DNA of 64,000 nt from Streptomyces hyaluromycini (lineage in GTDB: Bacteria; Actinomycetota; Actinomycetes; Streptomycetales; Streptomycetaceae). The first letter of the stretch is position 1, and each line of letters opens with the position of its first letter. Below, piece after piece: positions 42,856-51,867 of this stretch. Under the pieces are notes generated by a model that was not told the DNA's origin, searched no databases, and was given only the letters and a program-made list of their open reading frames with translations. A program made the position numbers and the translations under genes. Location: positions 1,532,319 to 1,596,318 of the forward strand of contig NZ_BCFL01000016.1 of the NCBI RefSeq assembly GCF_002217755.1. Reading direction: 5' to 3'.

Positions 42856-44157
42856 ATGCCTCCCAGACGCGTCGCAGTAATCGCCGACTCGGACACCCGC
42901 TGGAAATGGGGTGCGTCGGTGGCCCGGCAGATCGCCCCCGAGCACGCGCTGGACGCGTACTTCCTGCGGGGCCGGTCCACGCCCACCGAACGGCAACTCG
43001 CCGAGATCGGCATCGAGCCCGACACCCGGCGCGAGGTACGCGCCGCCGAACTGGCCGACGACGAGGAGCTGGCGAACGCCGACATCGTCGTGCTGGCGGT
43101 CCTCGGCGGCACGGTCCTGGCGCTCGTCCACAGCCTGGGGATCGCCTGGGAGGGCCGGCTGCACCGGCCGGTCACGGTCAGCGGGTACGTCGGCGTGGTC
43201 TACGAGAAGATGGTCGACGGTCTCCTGACCCGCGCCGGCACGGATCTCGTGCTCGCCAACTCCGGCCACGACACCCGGCGGTTCCGCTCCGTCTTCGCGA
43301 GCGTGGGCGCCGACCCCGACTCGGTCGTCGAGTGCGCCCTGCCCTTCCTCGGCGGCGCCCCCTACCTGCCCTCCTCCGAGCGGCCGTTCACCGTCACCTT
43401 CGCCGCCCAGCCGTCCGTGCCCAAGGACCGCGCGTCCCGGCTCAGGCTCCTGGAGCGGGCCGCCGCCCACGCCCGCCTGCACCCGGACCGGCTCGTGCTG
43501 GTCAAGCTGCGCAGCCGGCCCGGCGAGCAGACCACCCACGAGGAGCGGGACCCGTACCAGAAGCTGGTCGAGACCCTCGCCGAACCCGCGCCCGCGAACC
43601 TCCAGCTCGTCTACGGCAACATGGCCGAGGTGCTGGACCGCACCGACCTGCTGGTCACGGTGAGCTCCACGGCCGCCCTGGAGTCGATGCACCGGCGGAT
43701 ACCCACCGCGATCCTCACCGACTTCGGCGTCCGCGAGGCCCACGGCAACCACTACTTCGTGCACTCCGGCTGCCTCGCCTCCTGGGACGACATCGACGCG
43801 GGCGCGCTCCCGCAGCCGGACCCGGAATGGGCGGCGGCACAGGGCATCGGCAGGAGCGACCCGTACACCGCGGCCCGGGCCCGCATCGCCGCGCTGCGCG
43901 CCACCGACCCGCTGCAACCGCTACCGCCGCTGCGCCCGTACTACACGCGGCAGAACGCCGGCATCTACCTCGACGGCATCCTCCGGAACAACGGCTTCGA
44001 CGAGCAGGGCCGCCCGCTGCCGGTGCCGCTGGGCGGCGGCGGCCGGGGGCGGGTGAAGAAGGCCGTCCGGTCGGTCGCCGGGCGGGGTGCCAAGAAGCTG
44101 TACCGCGTGGGCCATCAGCGGCTCGCGCCCGCCCTGCGCCGCTGGGGTTCCGTCTGA
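42856..44157 (+). CDS. Putative glycosyltransferase-like protein (DUF6716)
   Basis: This 433-residue protein has two Rossmann-like halves: RRVAVIADSDTRWKW at the start and VTVSSTAALESMHRRIPTAILTDFGVREAHG near 270-300, a layout typical of GT-B and CDP-glycerol-type transferases. A basic tail (GRGRVKKAVRSV) may bind membrane or polymer. I recall it as DUF6716 in Streptomyces, but not firmly. ATG at 42856; nothing notable in the 42643-42855 gap. It may modify a cell-surface or secreted glycan. Confidence 0.65.
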   Translation: MPPRRVAVIADSDTRWKWGASVARQIAPEHALDAYFLRGRSTPTERQLAEIGIEPDTRREVRAAELADDEELANADIVVLAVLGGTVLALVHSLGIAWEGRLHRPVTVSGYVGVVYEKMVDGLLTRAGTDLVLANSGHDTRRFRSVFASVGADPDSVVECALPFLGGAPYLPSSERPFTVTFAAQPSVPKDRASRLRLLERAAAHARLHPDRLVLVKLRSRPGEQTTHEERDPYQKLVETLAEPAPANLQLVYGNMAEVLDRTDLLVTVSSTAALESMHRRIPTAILTDFGVREAHGNHYFVHSGCLASWDDIDAGALPQPDPEWAAAQGIGRSDPYTAARARIAALRATDPLQPLPPLRPYYTRQNAGIYLDGILRNNGFDEQGRPLPVPLGGGGRGRVKKAVRSVAGRGAKKLYRVGHQRLAPALRRWGSV

Positions 44158-44170
44158 CGGGCCGGGCCGG

Positions 44171-44809
44171 TCACGGCGGGGACCACGGCCGGCCCTCCAT
44201 CAGGCTGCCCAGGCCCGCCCAGGCGAAGTTCATCAGGGTCGCCGCCGCCTGACGTGCCGTTACTCCTGGTGTGGCGTTGGCCCAGGCCGCGAGGGACTCG
44301 GCCGCGCCCACCAGGGCCTCGGCGAGGCCCGCCACCTCGCCCTCCCCCAGGTCGGGGTCGCGGTGCGCCTCGCGGGCGGCGGCGACGATGAGCTGGGTCA
44401 CGAACGCGACGATGTCCTCGCGCATCGCCGCGACCTCGGAGGCGAACCGCTCGCCGTGGGTACGGGCCTGGATGTGCAGCACCGACCAGCCGTCGGGGTG
44501 TTCCGCGGTGTACGTGAAGAACGCCCGGAGGCCGTCCCAGAGCTGCCGGTCGGCGGGCAGTTCGCGGTCGACGCCGGCCCGGACCGCCTCGGTCAGGGCG
44601 CCGGCCTCGCGGCGGATGCACGCCGCGAACAGGTCTTCCTTCGAGTTGAGGTACAGATACACCAACGGCTTGGAGACACCGGCGAGTTCGGCGATCTCGT
44701 CCATCGACGCGGCCATGTAGCCGCGCTGGCCGAAGGTCCGCACGGCGGCGTCCAGCATCTGCTGCTCACGTACCGCGCGCGGCATCCGCTTGGTCTTGAC
44801 GGTCCCCAT
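44171..44809 (-). CDS. TetR-family regulator
   Basis: This 212-residue protein has an N-terminal helix-turn-helix (residues 33-68, MAASMDEIAELAGVSKPLVYLYLNSK) and a C-terminal domain with the acyl-type pattern seen in fatty acid regulators. It is 2.4 kb from the ligase/MaoC pair and could be the protein that binds the TTACC palindrome, but this is inference. ATG at 44809. Confidence 0.88.
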   Translation of the reverse strand: MGTVKTKRMPRAVREQQMLDAAVRTFGQRGYMAASMDEIAELAGVSKPLVYLYLNSKEDLFAACIRREAGALTEAVRAGVDRELPADRQLWDGLRAFFTYTAEHPDGWSVLHIQARTHGERFASEVAAMREDIVAFVTQLIVAAAREAHRDPDLGEGEVAGLAEALVGAAESLAAWANATPGVTARQAAATLMNFAWAGLGSLMEGRPWSPP

Positions 44810-44848
44810 GGGACAAAGCCTAGTTGGGGCCGGAGACCGGGGAGCCGC

Positions 44849-45172
44849 TCAGGAGGAGGTCTGGGCCTGCCCCGGGGCCTGGGCCTGTGCCTGGTCCGCC
44901 TCGTCGACCGCCTCGTCCTCCTGGCTCCGGTTGGCCTCGATGTTGGCCTTCATCCGGTCGACCCGCTGCGAGACCTGCACGGAGGCGCGGTCCCGCTCCT
45001 TGCGCAGCACGACGAAACTGATCGGCGCCGACAGGACGAGGGAGAGCAGCAGCACCCAGAAGGGGTTGGAGTCGCCGAAGCCACGCGGGAACGCGCCGGC
45101 GTAGACGAGGCCCCAGACGACGAGGAGGCAGCCCGCGAAGATACCGAGGCGCATCAGCGTGTAGCGGAGCAT
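44849..45172 (-). CDS. DUF4229 membrane protein
   Basis: This 107-residue protein has two helices (residues 8-28 and 38-58, IFAGCLLVVWGLVYAGAF and VLLLSLVLSAPISFVVL) and an acidic cytoplasmic tail rich in Gln and Ala. It matches DUF4229, which in actinobacteria is commonly next to menaquinone genes. Function is unknown. Confidence 0.8.
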   Translation of the reverse strand: MLRYTLMRLGIFAGCLLVVWGLVYAGAFPRGFGDSNPFWVLLLSLVLSAPISFVVLRKERDRASVQVSQRVDRMKANIEANRSQEDEAVDEADQAQAQAPGQAQTSS

Positions 45173-45268
45173 CTCAATCCAGTCTTCCGACGACGAAAAG
45201 GGGCACCGTCCAGTGAAGCACGCCGTGGCGCCGATCTTGCACCGGGGTCCGGTCGGGCCGTCGGGCCG

Positions 45269-45793
45269 TCAGGCCAGCGGGAGCAGCATGGTGATGTCGT
45301 CGCGGTCGTCGCCGGGTGCGACGCGGATCGCGGCGGGGACGCGGCCGACCTCCTTGTATCCGCAGGAGCCGTAGAACTCCTCCAGGCCGAGGCCGCCGCG
45401 GCAGGCGAGCCGTATCGCGTCGATGCCGTCGAAGCCACGGGCGGCGCCGGCGGCGGCCGCGAGGAGGTCGCGGCCGTGTCCCCGGCCCTGGTGCCTCGGG
45501 TGCACCATCACCGTGTACAGCCACACCCAGTGCTTCATCAGCCGGTGCGTGTTGAAGGAGAAGAAGGCGGTGGCGGCGACCTCGCCGGCCTCGTCGTGCC
45601 CGACGAGCAGGCGGTGCCGCCCCTCGGCCATGGCGGTCAGGTGCCGGACCAGTTCCGGCCGGATCTCCTCCGCCGTGACCGGAGCCACGAAACCGACGGC
45701 TCCACCGGCGTTGGACACGTCCGTCCACAGGCCGAGGAGACCGTCGCGGAGGGCGGGGGTGATGGCGGGGTCGAGGGTGAAGGTAAGGGGCAT
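45269..45793 (-). CDS. GNAT N-acetyltransferase
   Basis: This 174-residue GNAT fold has motif A VMVHPRHQGRGHGRDLL with the acetyl-CoA-binding Q/R-x-x-G-x-G. ATG at 45793. The substrate is unknown. Leftward; the DUF4229 gene starts about 100 bp downstream. Confidence 0.88.
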   Translation of the reverse strand: MPLTFTLDPAITPALRDGLLGLWTDVSNAGGAVGFVAPVTAEEIRPELVRHLTAMAEGRHRLLVGHDEAGEVAATAFFSFNTHRLMKHWVWLYTVMVHPRHQGRGHGRDLLAAAAGAARGFDGIDAIRLACRGGLGLEEFYGSCGYKEVGRVPAAIRVAPGDDRDDITMLLPLA

Positions 45794-45874
45794 GGGCGGA
45801 TCGTATCCATTACGGCGAGGGGTGTGGAGAGGGTTTTCGCCGTGGAACTCCGGTCCCGGGTCGAGTGCGGGCGC

Positions 45875-45917
45875 GTGGGGGCTGGCCGCGCAGTTCCCCG
45901 CGCCCCTTACGGGGCGC
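45875..45917 (+). repeat. Dispersed intergenic repeat, copy 4
   Basis: GGGGGCTGGCCGCGCAG is followed by TTCCCCGCGCCCCTTACGGGGCGC, quoted here as TTCCCCGCGCCCC and GGGGCGC, with the terminal hairpin intact. It lies between the GNAT start and the mqnE end. Confidence 0.7.
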
Positions 45918-45977
45918 TTCAGCCTCACCTCTCTCCCTACCGAGTCGGGTGGTGGGTGGGCGAAGGTCTCAGGGGGT

Positions 45978-46001
45978 CCGGGGGGGCGGAGCCCCCCCCG
46001 G
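45978..46001 (-). terminator. G/C hairpin after mqnE
   Basis: CCGGGGGGGC, GGA, GCCCCCCCCGG forms an almost perfect stem of nine or more pairs 5 bp after the mqnE stop codon. It probably terminates the leftward menaquinone operon. Confidence 0.6.
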
Positions 46002-46005
46002 TGCC

Positions 46006-47169
46006 TCACACCCGCATCGGCTGGGGGGACTCGCGGCGCAGCGGGTCCGGGCCGTCGTACTCGCGGATGATCTCGTAGCGGGTGTTCCGTTCCACCGGGC
46101 GGAAGCCCGCGTCGCGGATGAGGTCCAGCAGGTCCTCGCGGGTCAGCTTGTTCGGCGTGCCGTAGTTGTCCGCGTCATGGGTGATCTTGTACTCGACGAC
46201 CGAGCCGTCCATGTCGTCCGCACCGTGCTGGAGGGCGAGCTGGGCGGTCTGCACGCCGTGCATCACCCAGAAGACCTTGACGTGCGGGACGTTGTCGAAG
46301 AGGAGCCGGGAGACCGCGAAGGTCTTCAGCGCCTCCGCGCCGGTCGCCATCTGGGTCCGGGCCTGGAGCCGGTTCCTGACCTTCCCGTCCTTCATGTCCA
46401 CGAAGTCGTGCTGGTAGCGGAGCGGGATGAAGACCTGGAAGCCGTTCGTCTCGTCCTGGAGTTCGCGGAGGCGGAGGACGTGGTCCACCCGGTGCCTCGG
46501 CTCCTCGATGTGGCCGTACAGCATGGTGCACGGGGTCTTCAGACCCTTCTCGTGCGCCAGGCGGTGGATCCGCGACCAGTCCTCCCAGTGGGTGCGGTGG
46601 TCCACGATGTGCTGCCGGACCTCCCAGTCGAAGATCTCCGCGCCGCCGCCGGTGAGGGACTCCAGGCCCGCGTCGATGAGCTCGTCGAGGATCTCGGAGG
46701 CGGACAGGCCGCTGATCGTCTCGAAGTGGTGGATCTCCGTCGCCGTGAAGGCCTTCAGCGAGACGTGCGGGAGGGCCGCCTTGAGTTCCCGCAGCGACCG
46801 GGGGTAGTACCGCCACGGCAGGTTCGGGTGCAGGCCGTTGACGATGTGCAGCTCGGTGAGGTTCTCGCCCTCCATCGCCTTGGCGAGCTTCACCGCCTCC
46901 TCGATGCGCATCGTGTACGCGTCCTTCTCGCCCGGCTTGCGCTGGAACGAGCAGTACGCGCAGGACGCGGTGCACACGTTCGTCATGTTGAGGTGGCGGT
47001 TGACGTTGAAGTGGACGACGTCGCCGTTCTTCCGCGTCCGCACCTCGTGAGCGAGGCCGCCGAGCCAGGCGAGGTCGTCCGACTCGTACAGCGCGATGCC
47101 GTCCTCGCGGGTCAGCCGCTCACCGGCCCTGACCTTCTCCTCCAGCTCACGCTTGAGCCCGACGTCCAT
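46006..47169 (-). CDS. mqnE: Aminofutalosine synthase MqnE
   Basis: This 387-residue radical SAM enzyme has a TNVCTASCAYCSF cluster with Cys66, Cys70 and Cys73 (CxxxCxxC). MqnE joins the chorismate-derived enol ether to S-adenosylmethionine to give 6-amino-6-deoxyfutalosine. ATG at 47169 after AGAGAGG is preferred to GTG at 47175. It ends the leftward menaquinone block and is followed by a strong hairpin. Confidence 0.93.
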   Translation of the reverse strand: MDVGLKRELEEKVRAGERLTREDGIALYESDDLAWLGGLAHEVRTRKNGDVVHFNVNRHLNMTNVCTASCAYCSFQRKPGEKDAYTMRIEEAVKLAKAMEGENLTELHIVNGLHPNLPWRYYPRSLRELKAALPHVSLKAFTATEIHHFETISGLSASEILDELIDAGLESLTGGGAEIFDWEVRQHIVDHRTHWEDWSRIHRLAHEKGLKTPCTMLYGHIEEPRHRVDHVLRLRELQDETNGFQVFIPLRYQHDFVDMKDGKVRNRLQARTQMATGAEALKTFAVSRLLFDNVPHVKVFWVMHGVQTAQLALQHGADDMDGSVVEYKITHDADNYGTPNKLTREDLLDLIRDAGFRPVERNTRYEIIREYDGPDPLRRESPQPMRV

Positions 47170-47207
47170 GCCCACACCTCTCTACGACAACTTCGACAAC
47201 CGTACGT

Positions 47208-47663
47208 CTACGCCTCTTCGGGAAGTTCCCCGACCCGGTTCTCCCACTTCGTGGACAGCACGATCGTGGTACGGGTGCGGGAGACGCCCTTCGTCCCGGA
47301 CAGCCGCCGGATGGTCTTCTCCAGGCCGTCCACGTCGGTGGAGCGCACCTTGAGCATGAAGGAGTCGTCGCCGGCGATGAACCAGCAGTCCTCGATCTCC
47401 GGCAGGTCCCGCAGCCGCTGCGCCACGTCCTCGTGGTCGGCCGCGTCGGAGAGGGAGATGCCGATGAGGGCGATGACACCGAGGCCGAGCGAGGCCGCGT
47501 TGACGGTGGCGCGGTAGCCGGTGATGACCCCGGCCGCCTCCAGCCGGTTGATGCGGTCGGTGACGCTGGGTCCCGACAGTCCGACGAGGCGGCCCAGCTC
47601 CGCGTACGAGGCCCGGCCGTTCTCCCTCAGGGCCTGGATGAGCTGCCTGTCCACGGCGTCCAT
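47208..47663 (-). CDS. Lrp/AsnC-family regulator
   Basis: This 151-residue protein has an N-terminal helix-turn-helix (MDAVDRQLIQALRENGRASY, then LGRLVGLSGPSVTDRI) and a C-terminal RAM/effector domain (IEDCWFIAGDDSFML). ATG at 47663. It lies inside the menaquinone block between ubiX and mqnE and may sense an amino acid or related effector to set pathway expression. Confidence 0.92.
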   Translation of the reverse strand: MDAVDRQLIQALRENGRASYAELGRLVGLSGPSVTDRINRLEAAGVITGYRATVNAASLGLGVIALIGISLSDAADHEDVAQRLRDLPEIEDCWFIAGDDSFMLKVRSTDVDGLEKTIRRLSGTKGVSRTRTTIVLSTKWENRVGELPEEA

Positions 47664-47733
47664 GCGATCGAAGCCTTCCGCTGAAAGTTCCCGAAGTAGA
47701 TGAGAGGTGGTGCAGAGGTGCTGCCGGGTACTG

Positions 47734-48405
47734 CTACTCGCCTGTGGCGCCGCCGAGGTCCCCTTCCCAGCGGCGGTAGAGCCGGTGCCCCACACCGGCC
47801 GCGTCCAGCACCCGCCCGGCGACGAAGTCCACCAGGTCCTGGATGTGGGTCGCACCCGCGTAGAAGGCGGGCGAGGTGGGGACGACGACCGCCCCGAGGT
47901 CGTCCAGGGTGACCAGGTGGCGCAGGGTCTGGCCGTTCAGCGGGGTCTCGCGGACGGCGACGACGAGGGGCCGGCGCTCCTTCAGGGTGACACTGGCCGT
48001 CCGCTGGAGCAGGTCCTTGGAGAGGCCGAGCGCGACCCCGGCGACGGCGGCGGTGGACGCCGGCACGATCAGCATGCCCTTCGTCGGGTACGACCCGGAG
48101 GACGGCCCGGCGGCCAGGTCCCCGGCGCTCCAGTACCGCACCCGCGCGAGGTCCGTCCGGAAGGTCCCCGGCTTGCCGTCGGCCCCCCGAGCCAGCCATT
48201 CCCCCAGGTCGTCCTTCCAGTGCGCGTCCCGGAAGGAGATCCCGGTCTCGTCCAGCAGGGTGAGCCGCGAGGCCCGGCTGACCACCAGGTCGACGCTCTC
48301 CCCCGCGTCCAGCAGGGCACGCAGCACCGCAGCGGCATACGGCGTTCCGGACGCCCCGGACACCCCCACGATCCAAGGCACGCGCTGCGTTTCTCCTGCG
48401 TTCAC
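47734..48405 (-). CDS. ubiX: Flavin prenyltransferase UbiX-like
   Basis: This 223-residue flavoprotein has the GVSGASGTPYAA FMN-binding loop (residues 14-25) and VVVAVRETPLN later. UbiX makes prenyl-FMN for UbiD. It is needed here for the UbiD-type decarboxylase at 49955, in the late menaquinone pathway. GTG at 48405; a GTG at 48381 is an alternative with AGGAG 11 nt away. A divergent or adjacent Uma2 gene separates it from mqnP. Confidence 0.92.
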   Translation of the reverse strand: MNAGETQRVPWIVGVSGASGTPYAAAVLRALLDAGESVDLVVSRASRLTLLDETGISFRDAHWKDDLGEWLARGADGKPGTFRTDLARVRYWSAGDLAAGPSSGSYPTKGMLIVPASTAAVAGVALGLSKDLLQRTASVTLKERRPLVVAVRETPLNGQTLRHLVTLDDLGAVVVPTSPAFYAGATHIQDLVDFVAGRVLDAAGVGHRLYRRWEGDLGGATGE

Positions 48406-48436
48406 ACCTTGAGCGTACCGGTGGAAGGAGGAGTGC

Positions 48437-49009
48437 TCAGGACCGGTGGGGCGCCTTGGGGTCGACGGGAAGACCGGAGGTGGGCAGGGTGATCTTGCCG
48501 AGGGTCGAGGCGACGATCAGCTCGGGACCGTACGGAATGGTGTCTCGGCCCACATAGCCATCGGGGCCAGGGTTCCAGAGCGTGACGACATGCCCCTGGA
48601 GGGGGTCGAAAATCAGGTAGTTGGCGATACCGCGCGTGGCGTACCAGCGCGATTTGACCTCGTAGTCCCGGCGGATGCTGCCCTTGGACACGACCTCGAC
48701 CACCAGCTCGATGAGATCGGGCGGGTAAGCACCCTCGTTCTTCGACACCTCCACGGCCGGAATGATCGCCAGGTCGGGGCAGAACTCGTTGTCCTCGTCG
48801 AACGGGAAGGCGACATCGCTGGTGAAGCCCCACTCTTCGGCCACCTGCTCGCGGAGGGCGTTCCACACCAGTCGGAGGGTCTCCGCATGGTGGGGCTTGA
48901 CCGGACTCATCACGATGTTGCCCTCGACAATCTCCATGTGATAGCCGGGGAACATGTCCTCGAACCGGCTGAGCTGCGAGTGCAGGCGGTCAAGGTCCGA
49001 GACGGTCAC
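48437..49009 (-). CDS. Uma2-family protein (DUF820), PD-(D/E)XK nuclease-like
   Basis: This 190-residue protein has the Uma2 pattern FPGYHMEIVEGNIVMSP, later FCPDLAIIP, IELVVEVVSKGS and KSRWYATRG, giving D, E-x-E and K residues of a PD-(D/E)XK site. GTG at 49009 after AAGGAGG. Such genes are numerous in Streptomyces, but their role is unknown. It interrupts the menaquinone block and may be an unrelated insertion. Confidence 0.85.
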   Translation of the reverse strand: MTVSDLDRLHSQLSRFEDMFPGYHMEIVEGNIVMSPVKPHHAETLRLVWNALREQVAEEWGFTSDVAFPFDEDNEFCPDLAIIPAVEVSKNEGAYPPDLIELVVEVVSKGSIRRDYEVKSRWYATRGIANYLIFDPLQGHVVTLWNPGPDGYVGRDTIPYGPELIVASTLGKITLPTSGLPVDPKAPHRS

Positions 49010-49055
49010 GGTGGCCTCCTTGGTGTCCTGCACTCGATGGTAGGCCGCACGCTAT

Positions 49056-49958
49056 TCAGACGGTCAGACCCCGGACCAGGAGATCGAGCAGCGCACACAC
49101 GAACAGGGCAATCCCGATGAACCCGTTGACGCTGAAGAAGGCGCGGTTCAGGCGGGAGAGGTCGTGCGGGCGGACGATGTTGTGCTCGTACACGAACGCG
49201 CCCGCCACGATCACCAGCCCCAGCCAGAAGAAGGCACCGGCGTCGGTGGCGATCGCGTACCAGACGAAGAGGCCGGTCGTCACCGCATGGCAGACCCGGG
49301 CGCCCCAGATCGCCGCCGGGATGCCGAAGCGGGCCGGGACCGACATGACGCCGATCTCGCGGTCGGTCTCGACGTCCTGGCAGGCGTAGATCAGGTCGAA
49401 GCCGCCGATCCAGATGCCGACGGCGAGGCCGAGGATCACCGCGTCCCAGGACCACTCGCCGGTGATCGCCAGCCAGCCGCCGATCGGGCCCATGGCCTGG
49501 GCGAGGCCCAGGATGGCCTGGGGGAAGTTCGTGAACCGCTTGCCGTAGGGGTAGACCACCATCGGGATCACCGCGACGGGGGCCAGGGCCAGGCAGAGCG
49601 GGTTGAGCAGGGCCGCCGAGCCGAGGAAGACCGCCACCGCGATCAGCGCGCCGGTCCAGGCGTGCTTCACGCTCATCGCGCCGGTGACCAGCTCGCGGTG
49701 GGCGGTGCGCGGGTTCCGGGCGTCGATCTCGCGGTCGATGATCCGGTTGACGGCCATGGCGAAGGTGCGCAGGCCGACCATGCAGATCGTGACGAGGAGC
49801 AGCCGGCCCCAGTGGATGTTCCTGTCCATCTCGAACATGGCGGTCAGCGCCGCGATGTACGCGAAGGGCAGGGCGAAGACCGAGTGCTCGATCATCACCA
49901 GACGGAGGAAGGCTTTCGTCCGTCCCGGCTGCGGGAGGGCTGCGGAGGCGGAGCTCAC
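49056..49958 (-). CDS. mqnP: UbiA-family prenyltransferase MqnP
   Basis: This 300-residue membrane protein has eight or so helices and two Asp-rich loops, NRIIDREIDARNPRT and YACQDVETDREIG. MqnP attaches the prenyl side chain to the naphthoate-type ring in the futalosine route. GTG at 49958 overlaps the stop of ubiD (GTGA), so they are coupled. Confidence 0.9.
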   Translation of the reverse strand: MSSASAALPQPGRTKAFLRLVMIEHSVFALPFAYIAALTAMFEMDRNIHWGRLLLVTICMVGLRTFAMAVNRIIDREIDARNPRTAHRELVTGAMSVKHAWTGALIAVAVFLGSAALLNPLCLALAPVAVIPMVVYPYGKRFTNFPQAILGLAQAMGPIGGWLAITGEWSWDAVILGLAVGIWIGGFDLIYACQDVETDREIGVMSVPARFGIPAAIWGARVCHAVTTGLFVWYAIATDAGAFFWLGLVIVAGAFVYEHNIVRPHDLSRLNRAFFSVNGFIGIALFVCALLDLLVRGLTV

Positions 49959-51406
49959 AGGCCGTACTCCTTCCAGCGGCGGTCGACCTTCGCCGCCGTA
50001 TCCGGGTCCGACAGGACCATGTCCGGCCAGCCCCCGTCCCTGGTGTAGCCCTCCTCGGGCCACTTCTTCGTCGCGTCGATACCCGCCTTGCCGCCCCAGA
50101 ACTGCTGGTAGGAGGCGTGGTCGAGATGGTCGACGGGGCCTTCCACGACCGTGAGGTCGCGGGCGTAGTCGGTGTTGCCGAGGGCCCGCCAGGCGACCTC
50201 GTGCAGGTCGTGGACGTCGCAGTCGGAGTCGACGACCACGATCAGCTTGGTGAGGGACATCATGTGCGCCCCCCAGATCGCGTGCATGACCTTCTGTGCG
50301 TGCTTCGGGTACTTCTTGTCGATCGAGACGATCGCGCAGTTGTGGAAGCCGCCGGCCTCGGGGAGGTGGTAGTCCACGATGTCCGGGACGATGATCTTCA
50401 GCAGGGGCAGGAAGAAGCGTTCCGTGGCGCGGCCCAGCGGGCCGTCCTCGGTCGGGGGGCGGCCGACGACGATCGACTGGAGGAGCGGGCGCTTGCGCAT
50501 CGTCACGCAGTCGATGGTCAGCGCCGGGAACGGCTCCTGCGGGGTGTAGAAGCCGGTGTGGTCGCCGAACGGGCCCTCGGGCAGCATCTCGCCCGGCTCC
50601 AGCCAGCCCTCCAGGACGACCTCGGCGTTGGCCGGGACCTGGAGCGGGACCGTCTTGCAGTCGACCATCTCGATCCGCCGACCGGCGATGAACCCGGCGA
50701 AGAGGTACTCGTCGATGTCGCCGGGGAGCGGGGCGGTGGAGGCGTAGGTGACGGCGGGCGGGCAGCCGAAGGCGATGGCGACCGGGAGCCGCTCTCCCTT
50801 CCGCGCCGCCACCTGGTAGTGGTTGCGGCTGTCCTTGTGGATCTGCCAGTGCATGCCGATGGTGCGCCGGTCGTGGCGCTGGAGCCGGTACAGGCCGAGG
50901 TTGCGGATGCCGGTCTCGGGGTCCTTGGTGTGGGTCAGGCCCAGGTTGAAGAAGGAGCCGCCGTCCTGCGGCCAGGTGAACAGCGCCGGGAGCTGGTCCA
51001 GGTCGACGTCGTCGCCCGTCAGGACGACCTCCTGCACCGGAGCATCCTTGATCTTCTTCGGCGGTACGTGCGTCATCGCGCCGAGCTTCCCGAACGCCTC
51101 GCGCACGCCGACGAAGCCGTGCGGCAGCTCGGGGCGCAGCAGCCCGCCGATCTTCTCGGAGATCTCGCCGTACGACTTCAGGTCCAGGGCCTTCAGCAGC
51201 CGCCGGTCGGTGCCGAACACGTTCATCGCGAGGGGCATGCCCGACCCCTTCACGTTCTCGAAGAGCAGGGCCGGTCCGCCGGCCTTCTGCACCCGGTCGA
51301 CGATCTCCCCGACCTCCAGATACGGGTCGACCTCGGCCTTGACACGCTTGAGGTCTCCCTCGCGCTCCAGTGCCCGGAGCAGGGAGCGAAGATCGTCGTA
51401 AGCCAT
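49955..51406 (-). CDS. ubiD: UbiD-family decarboxylase
   Basis: This 483-residue protein has UbiD hallmarks: MHWQIHKDSRNHYQV and the EGPFGDHTGFYTPQEPFP region (conserved R, E and D residues binding prenyl-FMN). It decarboxylates a prenylated naphthoate-type intermediate. With UbiX and MqnP it forms the late part of the futalosine pathway. ATG at 51406; the gap 51407-51867 contains a thioredoxin-like relic, a dispersed repeat and a strong hairpin. Confidence 0.9.
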   Translation of the reverse strand: MAYDDLRSLLRALEREGDLKRVKAEVDPYLEVGEIVDRVQKAGGPALLFENVKGSGMPLAMNVFGTDRRLLKALDLKSYGEISEKIGGLLRPELPHGFVGVREAFGKLGAMTHVPPKKIKDAPVQEVVLTGDDVDLDQLPALFTWPQDGGSFFNLGLTHTKDPETGIRNLGLYRLQRHDRRTIGMHWQIHKDSRNHYQVAARKGERLPVAIAFGCPPAVTYASTAPLPGDIDEYLFAGFIAGRRIEMVDCKTVPLQVPANAEVVLEGWLEPGEMLPEGPFGDHTGFYTPQEPFPALTIDCVTMRKRPLLQSIVVGRPPTEDGPLGRATERFFLPLLKIIVPDIVDYHLPEAGGFHNCAIVSIDKKYPKHAQKVMHAIWGAHMMSLTKLIVVVDSDCDVHDLHEVAWRALGNTDYARDLTVVEGPVDHLDHASYQQFWGGKAGIDATKKWPEEGYTRDGGWPDMVLSDPDTAAKVDRRWKEYGL

Positions 51407-51554
51407 GTGTCCCAGTATCGGCCACCCGGGGTCCGGGCCCGGTCACCGCCCCCTGCATAGTCGCTCGCCGCCTGTGCGCCGCCGCGGGAGGCCGCCGGCG
51501 CGCCCGCCTCTCCGCTGACCCGGGTGCCGGCCGCCGGACCGGAGGACGGCGCCC

Positions 51555-51641
51555 GACCTCGACGGCAGGGCGGTCAGCCTCGCCGGGTACCGGGGCAAGG
51601 TCGTCGTGCGCAGCATCACCCGGCCGCTGCTGGCGGAGTAG
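51555..51641 (+). pseudogene. Remnant of a TlpA/ResA-like thioredoxin gene
   Basis: One frame reads DLDGRAVSLAGYRGKVVV and then runs into RSITRPLLAE and a stop. The first part matches the D-L-D-G-x-x-x-x-L-x-D-Y-R-G-K-V-V-V strand-helix start of TlpA/ResA proteins. The WCxxC active site does not follow. Only about 28 codons remain. Confidence 0.45.
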
Positions 51642-51688
51642 CGCGCCCGAGGGGCGGGGTGGTTCCGTGCGACGGCGGCTGCCGGTAG

Positions 51689-51756
51689 TTCGTGGCTTGT
51701 CGCGCAGTTCCCCGCGCCCCTGAAGAGGCGCTGCTGCAGCGCCTCTTCAGGGGCGG
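51689..51756. repeat. Dispersed intergenic repeat, copy 5 with 18-bp hairpin
   Basis: GTTCGTGGCTTGTCGCGCAG (51689 onward) precedes a hairpin in which GCCCCTGAAGAGGCGCTG (51716-51733) pairs perfectly with 51737-51754 around a CTG loop. It would be a strong terminator or RNA processing site and sits between ubiD and the gene at 51868. Confidence 0.7.
51716..51754. terminator. 18-bp perfect hairpin
   Basis: This is a perfect stem-loop with 18-bp arms and a 3-nt loop, inside dispersed repeat copy 5. It has no T run, as is common for Streptomyces terminators. Confidence 0.6.
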
Positions 51757-51867
51757 GCGCCCAAGGTCATGGCCACCGCTGGTCCCCCTCCCGTCAGACG
51801 ATCAGGTGGAGAACGATGATGCCCGGGTGCCGATCCGCGGCCCAGGTCACCCGCTAGTCTGGCCGCC

